A stretch of 64,000 nt of DNA from Hevea brasiliensis. Lineage: Eukaryota > Streptophyta > Magnoliopsida > Malpighiales > Euphorbiaceae. The notes below the pieces were generated by a model. It was not told the DNA's origin. It made no database searches and was given only the letters and a program-made list of their open reading frames with translations. Below, piece by piece: positions 11,808 through 25,214 of this stretch; positions within the stretch are counted from its first letter, which is position 1, and every line of letters begins with the position of its first letter. The DNA lies in contig NC_079496.1 in the NCBI RefSeq assembly GCF_030052815.1, positions 39,705,593 through 39,769,592 on the forward strand. The letters are read 5' to 3'. The translations under genes and the position numbers were made by a program.

Positions 11808-13918
11808 TATTAGTAGCATGCCCTAGAGCATATCATTTAGTGTGTATCTTGTACTTGTTTTTATTAATAAAAGACATTTTCACCTTTTCGTTTACATAAT
11901 ATATTTATGTGTAATAGAAAAGGTCCATTGATATTTTGTTAGAAATTCTATTTTTAAGTTGTTAAGAATATGCGTGATAGTATTTCTAGCATAAGGTATC
12001 ATAAATAGGTTCACAATCGAGGATACTTCACAATAAGGACATGACTTATCCAGAAAGATTGTAATCATGTTTGTTCCCAAGTTATTTATATGAGATGTAA
12101 ATAAGATGGAATGGTGAGTCTCATACCATATGACAAACATGATAGGCACTTATACATGATAAGTAGGCCGAACCAGTGACACTTATGACAAGCACATGGA
12201 GTTTACTCTTGTCAATATATTGTCATAAATTATATCAGTGCATATAATCTTTAGACCTGAGATAGCACATTTATCTTGTATATAGGTGGTTTGAGTTTGA
12301 TACTGCTTTCATACTTGTACTGTGTATGAGTATATGGGCATGTGTTAGCTCCTGCTAGTTATATATGGAGGTAGGTGTTGATCAAGATGGAATCTGTTCC
12401 TCTAAGTAAATAGGGATAAAATTCTATGTTCATTTAATTGTTCTTGATGTTTCAAGTTCCTAGCCAAGACAGATAGATTTAATCAGAAAAGAGTTTCTGA
12501 TGAGAAAATCTTTTAATCGAGACTGGAATTAAAAAAGAACATAATATTCATAGTAAATGGGGTTTGACATAAACCATGACTCCAGCTTGAGTTGGGATTT
12601 TGTAACAAAGAGTTTCTAGTGCATGGTAACATATGATTATAGGTTCATTTAAGGTAAACCTTATTACTAATTGGGTGGCCATGGCATGCTACTAGGTGTT
12701 AAACATGGTCTATGAGGTGCATAAAATGATTTAGAGAAATCATTTATAGTAAGAAAGAGTTCTAATGATATTAAGAGTTGATATCATGTCTCATTGCCAC
12801 TTAGTGATGAGCCTAGTAAGTCACACACATACACAAGTAATCACCAAATTAAATATGATTTAATTAATTAATTAAAGAGTTTAATTGATTAATTAAATAG
12901 GTTTGGTTTGCAATTAGATTGCAAAGTCCCTAGCATGGCTTGAAACCAAATCTAAGTTATTGGATGTATAGTATAAGTTAAATTTATATTTAAAGTGTTT
13001 AAATATGAATTTAATTAATGAGAAATTAATTAATAGAGATTAATTAATTAATTTATATTTGATATAAATTGATTAGAAGAAGAGAAATAATTATTTTGGG
13101 TTGAGAACTCAAAATTAAGACAAAGGGTATTTTGGTCATTTCACAGGGTGACATGTGGCACCATGAGATGGTGACACATGGCACTTCACATAAGCTTACC
13201 AAATGTCTTTTAATCATGTAAGATGATTAAAATTAAGATTAAATATAGGTTTGACACTTGGCACAATGTGATTGGGTCAATTAAACCTAGAACCAATCAG
13301 AAGGTGACATGTGGCAAAGATTTTAAGTGGTGACCTAGCTATATAAGTGTAAGGATGTAAGAACAAATTATACAATCTGCTCATTCTCAAAAAGGTGCGA
13401 CCACCCTTGGCTCCTCTCCCTTCTCTTCTTCTTCATCTCTCATCATTTTAAAGAGATTAGCAAACAATCACTTGAATTAAAAATACTAGAAATTGTTTCT
13501 AGTGTCCTGTTTACATCTGTAATCTCTCAAAAGGCAAAACTTGATTTTCTAATTCATAGAAAAAGCTTTAGAAGCTGTTCAAGGGCTGCCATAGGTGATC
13601 TTGGTGTGGACAAGCTAGAGGGACAACGTCTGGTGTCCTAAAGATGCATCCCAAAGATGGTAAACACACTGCAGTACATCAAGAGGTTAATGCACTTATT
13701 CTTGATCTAATCTAGAGTTCTTAAAATTAATCTGATTAATTCTAAAATCTTAAATGGCAAATATAGATTTAAAAAACATATTAAAAGAGTTTTAATATGC
13801 TATTTATCATTGAAATCAAATAGATAAAAATAAATCTTGCATGATGCATGTGACCCTAGGTGAAAATTTTTTGATTTCAATGGTGTAAACTTGTGTTTTT
13901 CATGCTTCTGCTCCTTCA
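11808..13918 (+). repeat. 3' LTR of Copia F (2.11 kb)
   Basis: It starts TATTAGTAGCATGCCC (ancestral TG mutated to TA) and ends GCTCCTTCA. It is homologous over its length to the 2.1-kb LTRs of H and the E LTR. Non-coding. A TATA box lies at 13340-13347. Confidence 0.85.
13340..13347 (+). promoter_or_regulatory. TATA box of Copia LTR F
   Basis: TATATAAG at the place where E has TATATAAA (18949) and H has TATTTAAG. About 190 bp upstream are ACATGTGGC and GACACATGGC, decayed G-box-like repeats. Confidence 0.55.
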
Positions 13919-14843
13919 CTCGCTACAGATACTCCAAACTGTCCCCTCTGGCCTTGTGTCTCACTCTGTGAACCCTTGAGCTTCTTACTACCAATAGCTG
14001 GTGCACTAAACTGGCCCTGTCCAGAACCTCTCTTACTTTGCCTGTATCTCTTGGACTGCTCCTCATTTCTGACTCTCTCCTCATCCAGAGCTGATGCTAC
14101 TAACAGAGAGAAGTCTGTGAAGTGGTGAGATGTGACTATCAGTCTGATGTTATCATTTAATCCGTCCTAAAATCTCCTGCATCTATCAACCTCTGTAGGT
14201 TTTATCTCTAATGCATATCCACTGAGTCTCATGAATTCCTGCTCATATTCAGAGCCTATAAGCTGCCTCTGTCTCAGTGTTAGGAATTCTCTTCTTCTAG
14301 CCTCTGAGTATACATGGCTGATGTATTTCTTTTTGAACTCTGCCATGCTATACCGCTCTCGACACTGTCACCTACCACTTATATGCATCCTCCTGAAGTA
14401 ATGATAGAGCACACTCCAACTGCTGCTCTGGGGTGTAGTGGAGCTATTGCAAAACCCTCTCTGTCCTCTCTAGCAATACTCTGTGGTAGTTGGATTATCC
14501 TCCTTCTAACCCTTGAAGTCAACTGCCCCATATTTTCATAGCCTCTCTAATGGGACCTGTGTATAGGTTGTGGCTGTAGGGGTGCTGGTGGCTATACAAG
14601 TGGCAGTGGCTGTGGCTGAGGTTGTGGAGGTGGAAGTGGCTGTGGCCAAGGTATGGCTCCGGTGACCTGACAGAGCAGCTGTGTCATCTGCTCCAGGAGG
14701 GCCTGCTGGGCTCTACCTGCAGCACCCATAGATGGCTCGGCTTTGCTGCTTCACTCCCTACTAGGAGCAGGTGCAGGTGTATGACTCTCTACCTCCTCTT
14801 CGATTGGTCTAGGAGACTCGTGCTCTGAAGGATCAGATGCCAT
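13919..14843 (-). pseudogene. Gypsy gag remnant of element G
   Basis: Minus-strand gag starting at the ATG at 14841-14843 (MASDPSEHESPRP). A Pro/Gln-rich segment follows. The Gag core is in another frame (REFLTLRQ, then EYEQEFMRLSGYA) with a charged C-terminal part (SALDEERVRNEEQSKRY). Several stops and frameshifts break it. It ends at the junction with Copia F, so zinc knuckle and pol are missing. The family is Ty3/Gypsy by its Gag core and by the primer site and LTR that follow. Confidence 0.8.
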
Positions 14844-14968
14844 CGATCCCATAAAACAGATAAAGAACATATCTATATTAATGTCACCTCCACTCTATTT
14901 AAAGTCCCATGCATGTGATGCAAACTATTTCTTTCTATCTATCTAGGTCTAGGACCACCTAAACCTTT

Positions 14969-14980
14969 GGTCTGATACCA
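14969..14980 (-). other. Primer binding site of element G
   Basis: The minus strand reads TGGTATCAGACC, initiator-tRNA-Met type, five bases inside the LTR end. Confidence 0.75.
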
Positions 14981-15544
14981 CTAAATGTAATACCCCTTAC
15001 CCGTTTACAGTGTAACTGAGTAAAGCATGCTACATTCGGTGCTGGAGCACCCTATCTTATCTTGTCTTATCCATTATTAATTTTATACTTCATAGAAAAC
15101 ATGTGGTAAAAAAATTTTTTTTATGACAAATTATTTATGTGGATACCCGGGCAGAGCCTCCTCTGTTTTATTAGCATTTGGCATGTTCTAATGTTTACCT
15201 GTTAAAAACAATTTAATATCCATTTCATATGTCCATACATTATATCTTGTCATTATGTACTCATATAATTTGCTCATATCCATTTCAAGTAAATATTCTT
15301 CATTTCATTCTATGAAATTCATCTGCAATAATTTAAAATTTATTTACAATATCAAAATTGAATTACATATCTCAAAAAGATTTATATAATTTACTTATGT
15401 GTAATAAAAAAAATGCAAAACTAAATATAAATGGGCCCTACCAAAACTACAATGCTAAGGTGACTAGCAAACACTGTCAGATCTGATCAAATCACTGTCA
15501 GGGCACTACTGCTGCGACTACTGCTATGGCTATGTCTAGTCTCC

Positions 15545-15597
15545 AGTGCCTACGTGATGGAAAACCAACATGCTAAGTGAATTGCTTAATGGTGCAT
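15545..15597 (-). other. Stem-loop 2 relative in G
   Basis: The minus strand reads GCACCATTAAG, a seven-base loop, CTTAGC, then a block ending CACGTAGGCA. It lies about 600 bp before the LTR 3' end, as in I (GCACCACTAAGCA...CACGCAGGTA). The stem is short and includes a wobble pair. Confidence 0.4.
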
Positions 15598-17309
15598 AAC
15601 TTTAAAAGAAAAATAGCTGAATAATTAAAAATGAAAATTCTAGGCTAATTTTATAAATTCTAAGTCTTTACAGATTTATTTGACTTTGGGATCAAGTTAT
15701 TTATCAGAATCTTATCTGTACATTTATTTCATTTTTAGTCTCTCTAAAATCATATCAGTGCCCAAGTAACCTATAACAGACTATGAAGGCTGGATACACG
15801 GGAGTATACTGGTTAGACAACCATATGTCTACCCTGTATACAACTGTCATGTCAGGCATAAAGCTAATGGACAGGCTTTTAAAGCCAGAAATGAAATTAG
15901 GCCTAATGGCCAATGGGTAGGCATATAGCCTATAGAATGATCATATCAGACATATTTTGTTGATCAATGATTATTCATGTAGGCAGTACTGCTATCTGTA
16001 GTCCCTAATTGGTATACCAATCGATCCAAACTATATACATAAGCCTAGGTTTACTTTGGGCAATTAAGCATTATCGATTACTTATTAGAAATTTCATGTC
16101 ACTTTGTAGTGGAAAAGTGAGTCCCACATACCTATTTCACGTAATTCAGTATTTAGCAATATATTAAGGTTAAAATCCTGCTATAATATAATTTGTCTTG
16201 TGACTATTTCTTTAGGTTTAGTTTTAATGTCTTAAATTTGCCTATAAATTTGATCACTTTGTGGCCACTGTTTGGCCATACTTCCTTCATGGAAGTTGTT
16301 GTTCTATGTCTTGTCTTATTTTCCCTTTTTGAATTATTTCATTTGGATTTTTGGAACTCAAGTTATGGTTAAATAACCATAACTGGTTCATTTCGTAATT
16401 CTAACTCATTAACTAGGTAGATTTTGGAGTTATACTTTACCAATTTAATTGGATATGTTGCAGTCACTTTTAGGCTTAGTGTTCTGCATAAAGTTTTTTG
16501 CCCTATGTCTTATGGTCAATTAAAATTTTTGATTGCAATTTTTCAAGTTTCGTAGAATTACTTGTAGCCAAATCACTGGTCTAGACTCAAGTACCCTATG
16601 CCAACAGGATCCCAATTCAGGTCAGTGACTTTGACTGAACTTTTGGAGTTCCTACATTCATAATTTGGGGAAAGTGTCTAAACCTAGGTTGGATTCCTAT
16701 TTCTTAGGTTTCCAAAATAATATGGCTCATCCTAATTGGAGTTTTCTAGTGGAAGATATGACTAAAAGACCATTCTGTGTTAGGTGGTCACTTAGGCAAT
16801 TTCTAGAATTTGCATACTAACTTAACCCAGCCAATTGACCTAGTTCCCTTGATTCTGGGTTTTGGTCAAAAAACCAATATTGTATATTGATGTCTTGTGG
16901 AAATTTTGCCACTAATTTCATTACATTTGGATTTCTGTAGACTAATTTATGGCCTCTTTGCCAAAACTAGTAAGGTATGCCTATTTCTAGCAATTTCTGG
17001 GCAATATGGTTTGGACAGTTTTGTAACCTAACTTTGGCCAATAATTTGGATTGATTTAAGGCATTTATGGGCTCTATGGTCTTCATGAAAGTTGTAGTCC
17101 TATATGTAAGCTTTCCAATGGTATAAAATTCAGGTCATTTGGACCTGTCTAGAGGGAGTTATGGCTAAATGAATGTGTACTGTTCATTTGGTCATTTTTC
17201 TGGGTTCATCATTTGGCCACCGGGATTGGGACAATAATTTGGTCAAGTTCTGGACAGAATTTGGGCATGGTTTCTTCATGAAAAATGAAGCATTTTAGGT
17301 CTATTTAAT

Positions 17310-17336
17310 CTCTAATTGGCGTCATACCAATTAGAG
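17310..17336 (-). other. Conserved LTR stem-loop 1, copy in G
   Basis: CTCTAATTGG, seven-base loop, CCAATTAGAG: a perfect 10-bp stem. Compared with CTCCAATTGG/CCAATTGGAG in A, B and C, one C-G pair has become T-A on both arms. Confidence 0.7.
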
Positions 17337-17446
17337 CGACAAAATTTCAATTACGGCTCAAAATATTCATTAGATTTTTAAAGTCTCAACCTATAATGAA
17401 AAATACACTTCTAATTTTCATTTCCTCCAACTCCCAAACTGTAAAT

Positions 17447-19364
17447 TGTTGGTAGTATGCCCTAGAGTTTTATATGTATCTTGTACATATTTTATTAATA
17501 AAAGGCAATTTCACTTTTTTGTTTACATAATGTATTTATGTGTAATAGAAAAGGTTCATTGTTATTTTGTTAGAAATTCTATTCTTACGTTATTCAGAAT
17601 ATGAGTGACAGTATTTCCAGCACAAAGTATCATAAATTGGTTCATAATCGAGGATACTTCGCACAGGACATGACTTATCTAGAAAGATTATAATCATGTT
17701 TGTTCCCAAAGTATTTATATGAGATATAAATAAGATGGAGTGGTGAGTCTCATGCCACATAACAAACATGATAGGCACTTATACATGATAAGCAGGCCGA
17801 ATCGATGACGCTTATGACATGCACATGGAGTTTACTCTTGTCAATGCATTGTCATATATCATATTAGTGCAAATAATCTTTAGACCTGAGATAACACAGT
17901 TATCTTGTATATAGGTGGTTTGAGTTTGATACTGCTTTCATACTTGTACTGTGTATAGGTATATGGTCATGTGTTGGCTGCTAATAGTTATATATGGAGA
18001 TAGGTGTTGATCAAGATGGAATTCGTTACCCTAAGTAAATAGGGATAAAATCCTATGTTCATTTAATTGTTCTTAATATTTCAAGTTCCTGGCCAGGACA
18101 GACAAATTTAGTTAGAAAAGAGTTTCTGATAAGAAAATCTAATTAATTAAGAACTGGAATTAAAAGAGAACATAGTGTTCATAGCAAATGGGGTTTTGTT
18201 ATTAACCATGACTCCAGCTCGAATTGGGATATTGTAACAGAGAGATTCTAGTGCATGGTAACATATGATTAAAGGTTCATTTAAGGTATTCCCTGTTACT
18301 GATTGAGTGGTCATGGCACGCTATGCTAGGTGTCAACCATAGTCTATGAGATGCCTAAAATGATTTAGAGAAATCATTTAGGGTAAGAAAGAGTTATGAT
18401 GATATTAAGAGTTAATATCATATCTCATTGCCAATTAGTGATGAGCCTAGTGAGTCATACACATATACAAGTTAATCACCAAGTAAAATGTGATTTAATT
18501 GATTAATTAAATAGGTTTGGTTTGCAATGAGATTGCAAAGTCCCTAGCATGGCTTGAAACCAAATCTAGGTTATTAGATGTATAGCAAAAGTCAAATTTA
18601 TATTTAAAGTATTCAAATATGTATTTAATTGTGAGAAACTAATTAATGGAGATTAATTAATTAATTTATATTTGATATAAATCGATTAGAAGAGGAGAAA
18701 TAATGATTTTGGGTTAAGAACTCAAAATTAAAACATAAGGGTAATTTGGTGATTTCACATGGTGACATGTGGCACCATGAGATGGTGACACATGGCACCA
18801 TATAAACATCTTCCTATCATGCAAGATGATCAAAGTCAAGATTAAGTCTAGCTTTGACACTTGGTTTAATGAGATTAAGTCAATTAAAAATAAGATGCAA
18901 TGTGGTGGTGACATGTGGCAAAGTGTTTAAGTGATTATTTGACCTAAGTATATAAAGAGAAGTTATAAGAAAAATCAGCCACCTCTCCTTTCTCTCATAT
19001 ATGGGATGGCAACAAGATGTCTCTATCTCCTCTCTTCTTTTCTTACTTGATTCAAAGAAAAATCCCTTGGTTTCTTTGAATTAAAATTGCTAGGAATTGT
19101 TTCTAGTGTCCTATACACACATATAACCTTTCTAAAAGCAAAGCCCTAAATTATAATTGGTTGGCAAAGGCTTGAAAAGCAAAATTGGGGGCTGCCACTG
19201 GTGATCTTGGTGTAGACAAGCTAGAGGGACAACACTTGGGGTCCTAGGAGCTTCCTAAAGGTGTCAATTACATCCATAGTACATCAAAGAGGTTAGTGTC
19301 CAAATTCCTCTTTCAAATTAGGGTTCAATTAAATTAATTTTTTAATTCACAATCTTAAATGGCA
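17447..19364 (+). repeat. Copia 5' LTR of E (3'-truncated)
   Basis: It starts TGTTGGTAGTATGCCCTAGAG and follows the H and F LTRs to CTTAAATGGCA, where B begins. It keeps the TATA box (18949) and the AG/GTTAGT donor-like site near 19290. Non-coding. Confidence 0.85.
18949..18956 (+). promoter_or_regulatory. TATA box of Copia LTR E
   Basis: TATATAAA, about 1.5 kb into the LTR, aligned with the F TATA box. ACATGTGGC and GACACATGGC lie about 180 bp upstream. Confidence 0.55.
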
Positions 19365-19999
19365 TGTCACACCCTAACCCTCTGTAAGGCATAACATGAT
19401 CTCGTAGTATACTTAATGAATTACCAACTTCGTCTACTGATAACCCATTAAATACACTACAAGGGATTTTAAAACTTTTCTTACTTCTTTTCATAGTGGT
19501 TAGCATTGTTGATAGGTGTTAAAAAAATTTTTAACTAAAGTGAAACCAAATAACACATTTGAAGTATTAACAATTTCTGTAAAAATTTTGGTTGAGTGCC
19601 ATCGGTATTTTGAATAAAATAGTTCTTCAAAAACCTGTAAAAAGCACTTCTAATATTTTGTTCAATCCCCAAACTCCAATATCCAATCAACACAACAAGT
19701 TTCTCAACATTTGTCAACTCAAATCCACAATAATTTTCCAGTATTTTCAAAAGCTGAGATAAAAGAAATATGTCACAATATTTACAAGCCAAAATAATTT
19801 ACAAATTTAGCTTACAAATTTAATGTACAATTTTAATTTACAATTTTAAATTACAACTACTCAAAACCAAGAACAATATATACATACAGTAAACATGCAT
19901 TACAATACAAAATGCAAAATATGGTATACTCAATATACCCGATGAACTCTCAATGTAGTACTAGCAGCCTAGTCTGTTGCCTTGTCAGTCTGTCTACCT

Positions 20000-20041
20000 G
20001 CGATAGCAATGAAAAGCTATCGCTGAGTAAAATTTACTCAG
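20000..20041 (-). other. Conserved LTR stem-loop 2, copy in B 3' LTR
   Basis: Minus strand: CTGAGTAAA-T-TTTACTCAG followed at once by GCGATAGC, eight-base loop, GCTATCGC. Both stems are perfect. Confidence 0.7.
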
Positions 20042-20139
20042 TGGTGCACAATAATACTTTAAAATGCGGTATGTAAAACTTTTATTGACAATTTACAATA
20101 TAAACAATTCACAATTTTTCAAAGCTCATATAACACAAA

Positions 20140-20280
20140 TTTGATCAAACAATTGAATAACATAGTATTGTCAATCAATAACACAATTTGATCAAATAAC
20201 TGAATAACACAATGTTGCCAATCAATAACACAAATTGATCAAATAACTGAATAACATAGTTTTGCCAATCAATAACACAG
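20140..20280 (-). repeat. 47-bp minisatellite, 3 copies
   Basis: The unit contains TTTGATCAAATAACTGAATA and CAATCAATAACACA. The B 5' LTR has one copy, and A's LTRs have four and five. Confidence 0.8.
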
Positions 20281-21625
20281 TTTAGGCCATGACACAAATT
20301 TTTCCGAACATGCTGTGTGTACATCACAACAAGGCACACTCACCCCACTAATCGAAATCAATGAGGGAGGAAGCTAGCTAGATAATGAGTACTCATCCAC
20401 ACTCACCTTAGACTGGCAAGTTAAAGAGGGAGGAATATAATCACACTCACCCCATAAATGGAGGAGGAACATAGTAACATTGTCATGCCATGTGTGAATC
20501 AAAATAATTCCAAATCACAATAGTTCATATAAATCACAAATCACATTTTTTCTCAAAATTTCCATTTGCAAAGTAGGCAACACAATAATTTCCAAATAAT
20601 ATTCCCAAAGCTAAAACATTAAAAAATTATTCATAACTCATTTCTCCAAATAAATTTTCTAGTAAAAGCAGTAAATATAAAAATATTGTGCACAAACACA
20701 ATTTAAAACTATAATGTTCAATTAAAATTTTAAGTAGAAAATGAGAAATGTAACACCCCTATGTTCGGTAGTGCGTTCTACTGTTCCGGTGACCAGTGTT
20801 ATCTGGATAGCTAGGATGCCTAGAACTACACTTAGATATGGATGAGGAGATATAAAATAATGAAATACAAGAAAAGAAAATACAAGAAAAACAAAGGAAA
20901 AATAAGAGCAATGAAATGTAACCAAGTTAAACGAGCCGAGAACCCTAGCGATGGGTGACCGCACCGAGAAGTCGCGGCGTAGACCATTGAGTAGCCCTGG
21001 ACCGCGAGAAACCCTGAAAAATATTTTTAGGACTTAAAAAAATGTCTATTGAAGTATAAATATCATTAGAAATATCAAAGAAAATTTAATTAATTAGTAC
21101 AAAGGAAAAGTAAGAAATCGAAAAGCGGACAAAACTCGGTGTTACCGAAAAATCGGGAATGCAACCCGAACAAGGGCATTGTGGTCATTGGAAACCCCGA
21201 GTTGTCTTTTGACCTAAATGTCCATTAAAAATAAATGATATTACACTTGGAAAATGTCATGAAAAAATAAATGGGTGGTACATAGTTTAAATAGCAAAAA
21301 TTGGGAGCTTAATGTGGGAATAAGGAAAGTTATGAATAAACAATCATTAAATATCACTTAGTGCTCCACTCACACCTAAAGTGGACCACTTACTCTTCAT
21401 TTAGGATAGCAGATTCATCTTCTTGTTCAACCTTGGAGAACCAGCCAAAAATGGAAGGATGAAGAACTCCATTGCCGTCCACCTTGGAGCTCCATGCAAG
21501 CTTGATCCAACCATGGAAACTTCAAACTCCCTTCACTAAAAGTTGTCCATACACATACACCTTGGGCAGTAGATAGGCAGCAAGAAGATCAAGTTTTGGT
21601 GAAGTTTTGAAGAGTTTCCAAAGTG

Positions 21626-21631
21626 GTAAGT
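21626..21631 (+). promoter_or_regulatory. Splice-donor-like site in A 5' LTR
   Basis: GTAAGT, preceded by AAGTG. The same hexamer is at the equivalent place in A 3' (32041), C (52738) and D (3613, minus); I has GTTAGT (24195) and B has GTAAAT. Confidence 0.4.
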
Positions 21632-22290
21632 AGGTATTTTTTACGCTTGCTTCATTAAAGTTTGTGTGGATGTTATGGGTACTTGAATTATGAGAAGATT
21701 TTTGGAGTTTGATGTTTGAAGGGAGATGTATATTTTTGGCAGCCATGGAAACTCCTTAAGAACAATTTATCCATGTATGTAAATGGTAGATTAAAGTGTT
21801 GATGAAGTGTTTATGTGTGTAGGAATAAATTGGGTGATGTATACTAAGTATATGTGAATGTATACTTGAATTTGGAAGCTTGGAATTTAATGGAGAGAGA
21901 TGTATGAATCGGCAGCTTGAATTGTGAACAAAAAAATTTTATTTCATGGTTTAGTTTATGGAATATTATTGTTGAATTATGGTACTTGTTATGACAGCTT
22001 GTGCATGTGTATAAGGGTTTGAGTTTGGACATGTAAATGAGCTAGGTTATGTGATTGAATTGTGTGTAATTTGGACTTGGTAAATTCTGTACTATAAGGT
22101 GCATATTGAGTGTGATTACAAGCTGCCAAAATAATAAAAAAAATGTATTGTGAAATGTGTTTAGGTTATGATACAAAACAGAAATGGCATAAATATGTAA
22201 CTTGGTAAGTGTTAAAAGTGTATTTGGTATGTGATGAAGAGTGTTGCAATAGGGCAGTGTGTATTTTGGCCTAGAACCTTAAGTGTGTGG

Positions 22291-22317
22291 CTCCAATTGG
22301 TATGAGACCAATTGGAG
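22291..22317 (+). other. Conserved LTR stem-loop 1, copy in A 5' LTR
   Basis: CTCCAATTGG, loop TATGAGA, CCAATTGGAG: a perfect 10-bp stem. It is followed by GCACA-AAA-TGTGC, a second small hairpin. Confidence 0.7.
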
Positions 22318-23315
22318 GTGAAACTAGGCACAAAATGTGCCAATTTTCTTGAAGGAAGCTTACCAAAATTCTGCTTGTAAGGCAACTTGAAAAATGACCA
22401 ACTCCGGATTAGTGCATTTAAGGCCTGAAAATTGACTATTTGGGCAGCAGTTAGTGTTTTGGCCATAACTCACTCAAAACAGGTCCAATTGACCTGAAAT
22501 TTTTACCATGAATAGTTGAGACATATATCTACAAGTCTTATGAAGACACCAAAGCCCATAAATAGCCAGAACCAAGCCAAATAGCTTGCATAAGTTCGGG
22601 TCCAAAAACTGGCCGAACCAAAAGTGACCTAAAAATGACCTAAAGTGACCATTTTGGTACATTCTGACCAGTAGTAGTAAAATGACCATAACTTGGTCTA
22701 GTAAACTCAGAATGACCTAAAATTTTTCCCTGAGTGCAATAATACAAAGATCTACAAGTTTGTAGTTTTGACCAAAACCCGAAAACCAAGGGAACTAGGT
22801 CATCCGGCTAGGTCAAATTAGTATACCGGAATCCGACAAATTGCAATAAAACACAATATACATGGATATGAATTTGGTAACATGTGCGAATACTAAAAGG
22901 CTACAAATGTGACATATTGGTAACATTAGAACCTAATTCACCTAGACTGCATCGAGGGTCAACATCTTAGGTTGACTAAGGAAATAATAGAATTTAATAA
23001 ATTAAGTATTAAGCCTTATTATTAAAGACGGTTTAAATGAGTAGTGAAACACTTCAAATTGTGTGTTTAAGTTAGCAAAGACTCAGGGAAAGGGAAGGAA
23101 ACACTGAGTCAGAGGCAAGAGACAGTTATCAGAGGTTTGTGCACAATAGTTATTTCTTTTGAATTTTTCAATTGAAATAAATTATGATTGTTTGTATGTT
23201 ATTATTTTAAATTGTATTTGTGCACAATAATTTTGATTTTGCATTTTCTACTTAAAAATTTAATTGAACATTATAGTTTTAAATTGTGTCCGTGCACAAT
23301 ACTTTTATATTCACT

Positions 23316-23320
23316 GCTTT
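23316..23320 (+). repeat. Target-site duplication of I, left copy (GCTTT)
   Basis: GCTTT, repeated exactly at 27278-27282. The empty site is seen in A's 3' LTR near 33720. Confidence 0.9.
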
Positions 23321-24721
23321 TGTAACATCCCCACTGTACGTATTCTGTACGTTCTATTGCTCCAGTGGCCAAATAACAGTCCAGGCAGGTTAGGATGTCT
23401 GGAACTACACTTCGATGATAGCGAACAGACATATAATGATGAAATAAATAAAAAGAAAATACCAGAAAAATCAAAGAAAAATGAAAGAGAGAAAATAAAG
23501 CTAAGTTAAACGAGCCGGCACTACAGCTATGGGTGACCGCACTGGGAAGGCCGTTGCCAACCCCAGGACTACGACGAACCCTCGGAATTTAATTTTGAGG
23601 CATAAATAAAGGTTTATTGAAATGTAGTTGATACTAGAACTATCAAAGAAAAAATAATAAATTAGTACAAAGAAAAACGAAAAATAGAGAAACAGACAAA
23701 AATCGGTGTTACCGAAAAATTGGGAATATAACCCGAAGTGGGGTATTATGGTCATTTGATACCTAGAGTTGTCTTTTGACCTCAATGTCCATTAAAAATA
23801 AATGATATTACACTTAGAAAATGTCATTAAAAATTAAATTGTGATACATTATAAGAATAGTGAAAGAAATGGGGGATAAAATCCAATTTATGAAACTTTG
23901 AATAATTAACATTAAAATCCAAGTTAGTGCTCCACTAACTCTTAATTGGGGACACTTAAGTATTTCTTTGGGACAGCAGAACCATCATCTTCCACCTTGA
24001 GAAATAACCAGCCAAGAGAAATGAAGTTCACCATGGAAATCACCATGGATGCCCCACATGCAACCTCCATGGGTGCATGATCAAGCCACCATTTCTACTT
24101 ATTTCCTTCATTAAAGCTTGCACACACACCTTGAGCAGTATGTTGGAAGCAAAAAGAAGAGGATTGGATGAAGTTTTGGTGAAGCTCAAAAAAGGTTAGT
24201 GCTAGTTTTTCATCCCTTGCTTCATTAAAGTTTGTATTAAGGTTGAAATGAGTTGGATGGTGAAGAAATTTGAAGGATTCGATGAGTTATTGATATATTT
24301 AATTTTGGACAGCCATGAAAGTTTATTGTAGTTGAGTTTTTCTTACCTCTAATGGATGGAAATTAAGGTTGATTAACTTAAATGGAAGTGGTAGTAAGTT
24401 AATATCCAATGATGTGCATGTTAGTGCTTGAATTAAGGGTTTGAATATGGGTCTTGATGCTTTGGCAAACTGCCATGTTTAGCAGCCTATTAAATCATGA
24501 ATTTGTGTGTGAATATGTAGTTTATTAATGAAATATGCTAGTATTAAATTGTGGGCAGTATGTGTAAGTGATATTAAAGTATGATTATGTTGAAGTGTAT
24601 GTGTAATATTGACATTGAGATATGTTGAATTTTGGTGGAAGTGAATGTTGAACTTAATGGTGAATTGTGTGCATTGAGCACTTGAATATTCTGCCCAAAA
24701 TTATTGCTGGAATTGTGTACA

Positions 24722-24745
24722 ATATATATATATATATATATATAT
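24722..24745 (+). repeat. (AT)12 microsatellite
   Basis: Uninterrupted AT dinucleotide run within solo LTR I. Confidence 0.95.
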
Positions 24746-24875
24746 GGAAGTGTTATTGATTGAATATTGAAGTAATGAGAAGGAGAAGGAATATCAAATT
24801 GGAAGTGTATGTGCTTTGTGCAACTTGTGTATTGAAGGCAGTACCTAAATTAGGCCATAAGTGCCAAACTGTGAA

Positions 24876-24900
24876 CCCAATTGGTATGTGGCCAATGGGA
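24876..24900 (+). other. Stem-loop 1 relative in I
   Basis: CCCAATTGG, loop TATGTGG, CCAATGGGA: the position matches the other LTRs, but the stem needs a one-base bulge. Confidence 0.45.
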
Positions 24901-25214
24901 GGTGAAACTAGACACCAAATAGGCCAACTTTCATGTAGAAATGTTGTCAAAATTCTGCCTAGAAACTGACCTTAAAAATGACCAAATCCGAAATAGTAAC
25001 CTTGGAACCCAGATTTTTTACTATATAAACAGTAGTCCTTGAGATGACCATAACTCACTCAAAACAGGTCCAATTGACCTAAAATTTTTACCATGGTTAG
25101 CTTAGACATATATCTACAATTCTTATGAAGACACTAAAGCTCAGAAAAGGCCAGAACCAAGTCAAATGTCTTGCACAAGTTCGGGTACAAAAACTGCCGA
25201 ACTAAAAGTGACCT

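Larger units (their letters stand above)
8918..13918 (+). mobile_element. Copia element F, 5'-truncated (Angela/BARE-like)
   Basis: Ty1/Copia element lacking its 5' LTR, primer site, gag and most of the protease. It keeps the end of protease, integrase, reverse transcriptase, RNase H, polypurine tract and a 3' LTR. The domain order (integrase before reverse transcriptase) is diagnostic of Copia. Its sequence closely parallels H and E. Stops look like C-to-T decay, making F older than H. Confidence 0.9.
14986..17446 (-). repeat. 5' LTR of Gypsy G, interrupted by Copia E
   Basis: On the minus strand it ends GGGTAAGGGGTATTACA next to the primer site. Moving away from the primer site it runs to 17446, where E's LTR starts. 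The missing remainder would lie beyond E, outside the window. Stem-loop 1 with a compensated base-pair change is at 17310-17336 and a stem-loop 2 relative at 15545-15597. No genes. Confidence 0.75.
19365..20748 (-). repeat. B 3' LTR, end segment
   Basis: It begins TGTCACACCCTAACC (the minus-strand LTR 3' end) and runs to the point where A inserted. The rest continues at 44570. It contains three copies of a 47-bp minisatellite (20140-20280) and stem-loop 2 (20000-20041). No genes. Confidence 0.9.

Noticed and set aside
14314..14828. Plus-strand ORFs of 75 and 68 codons
   Set aside because: They are the complement of G's gag, which reads with recognisable Gag words on the minus strand.
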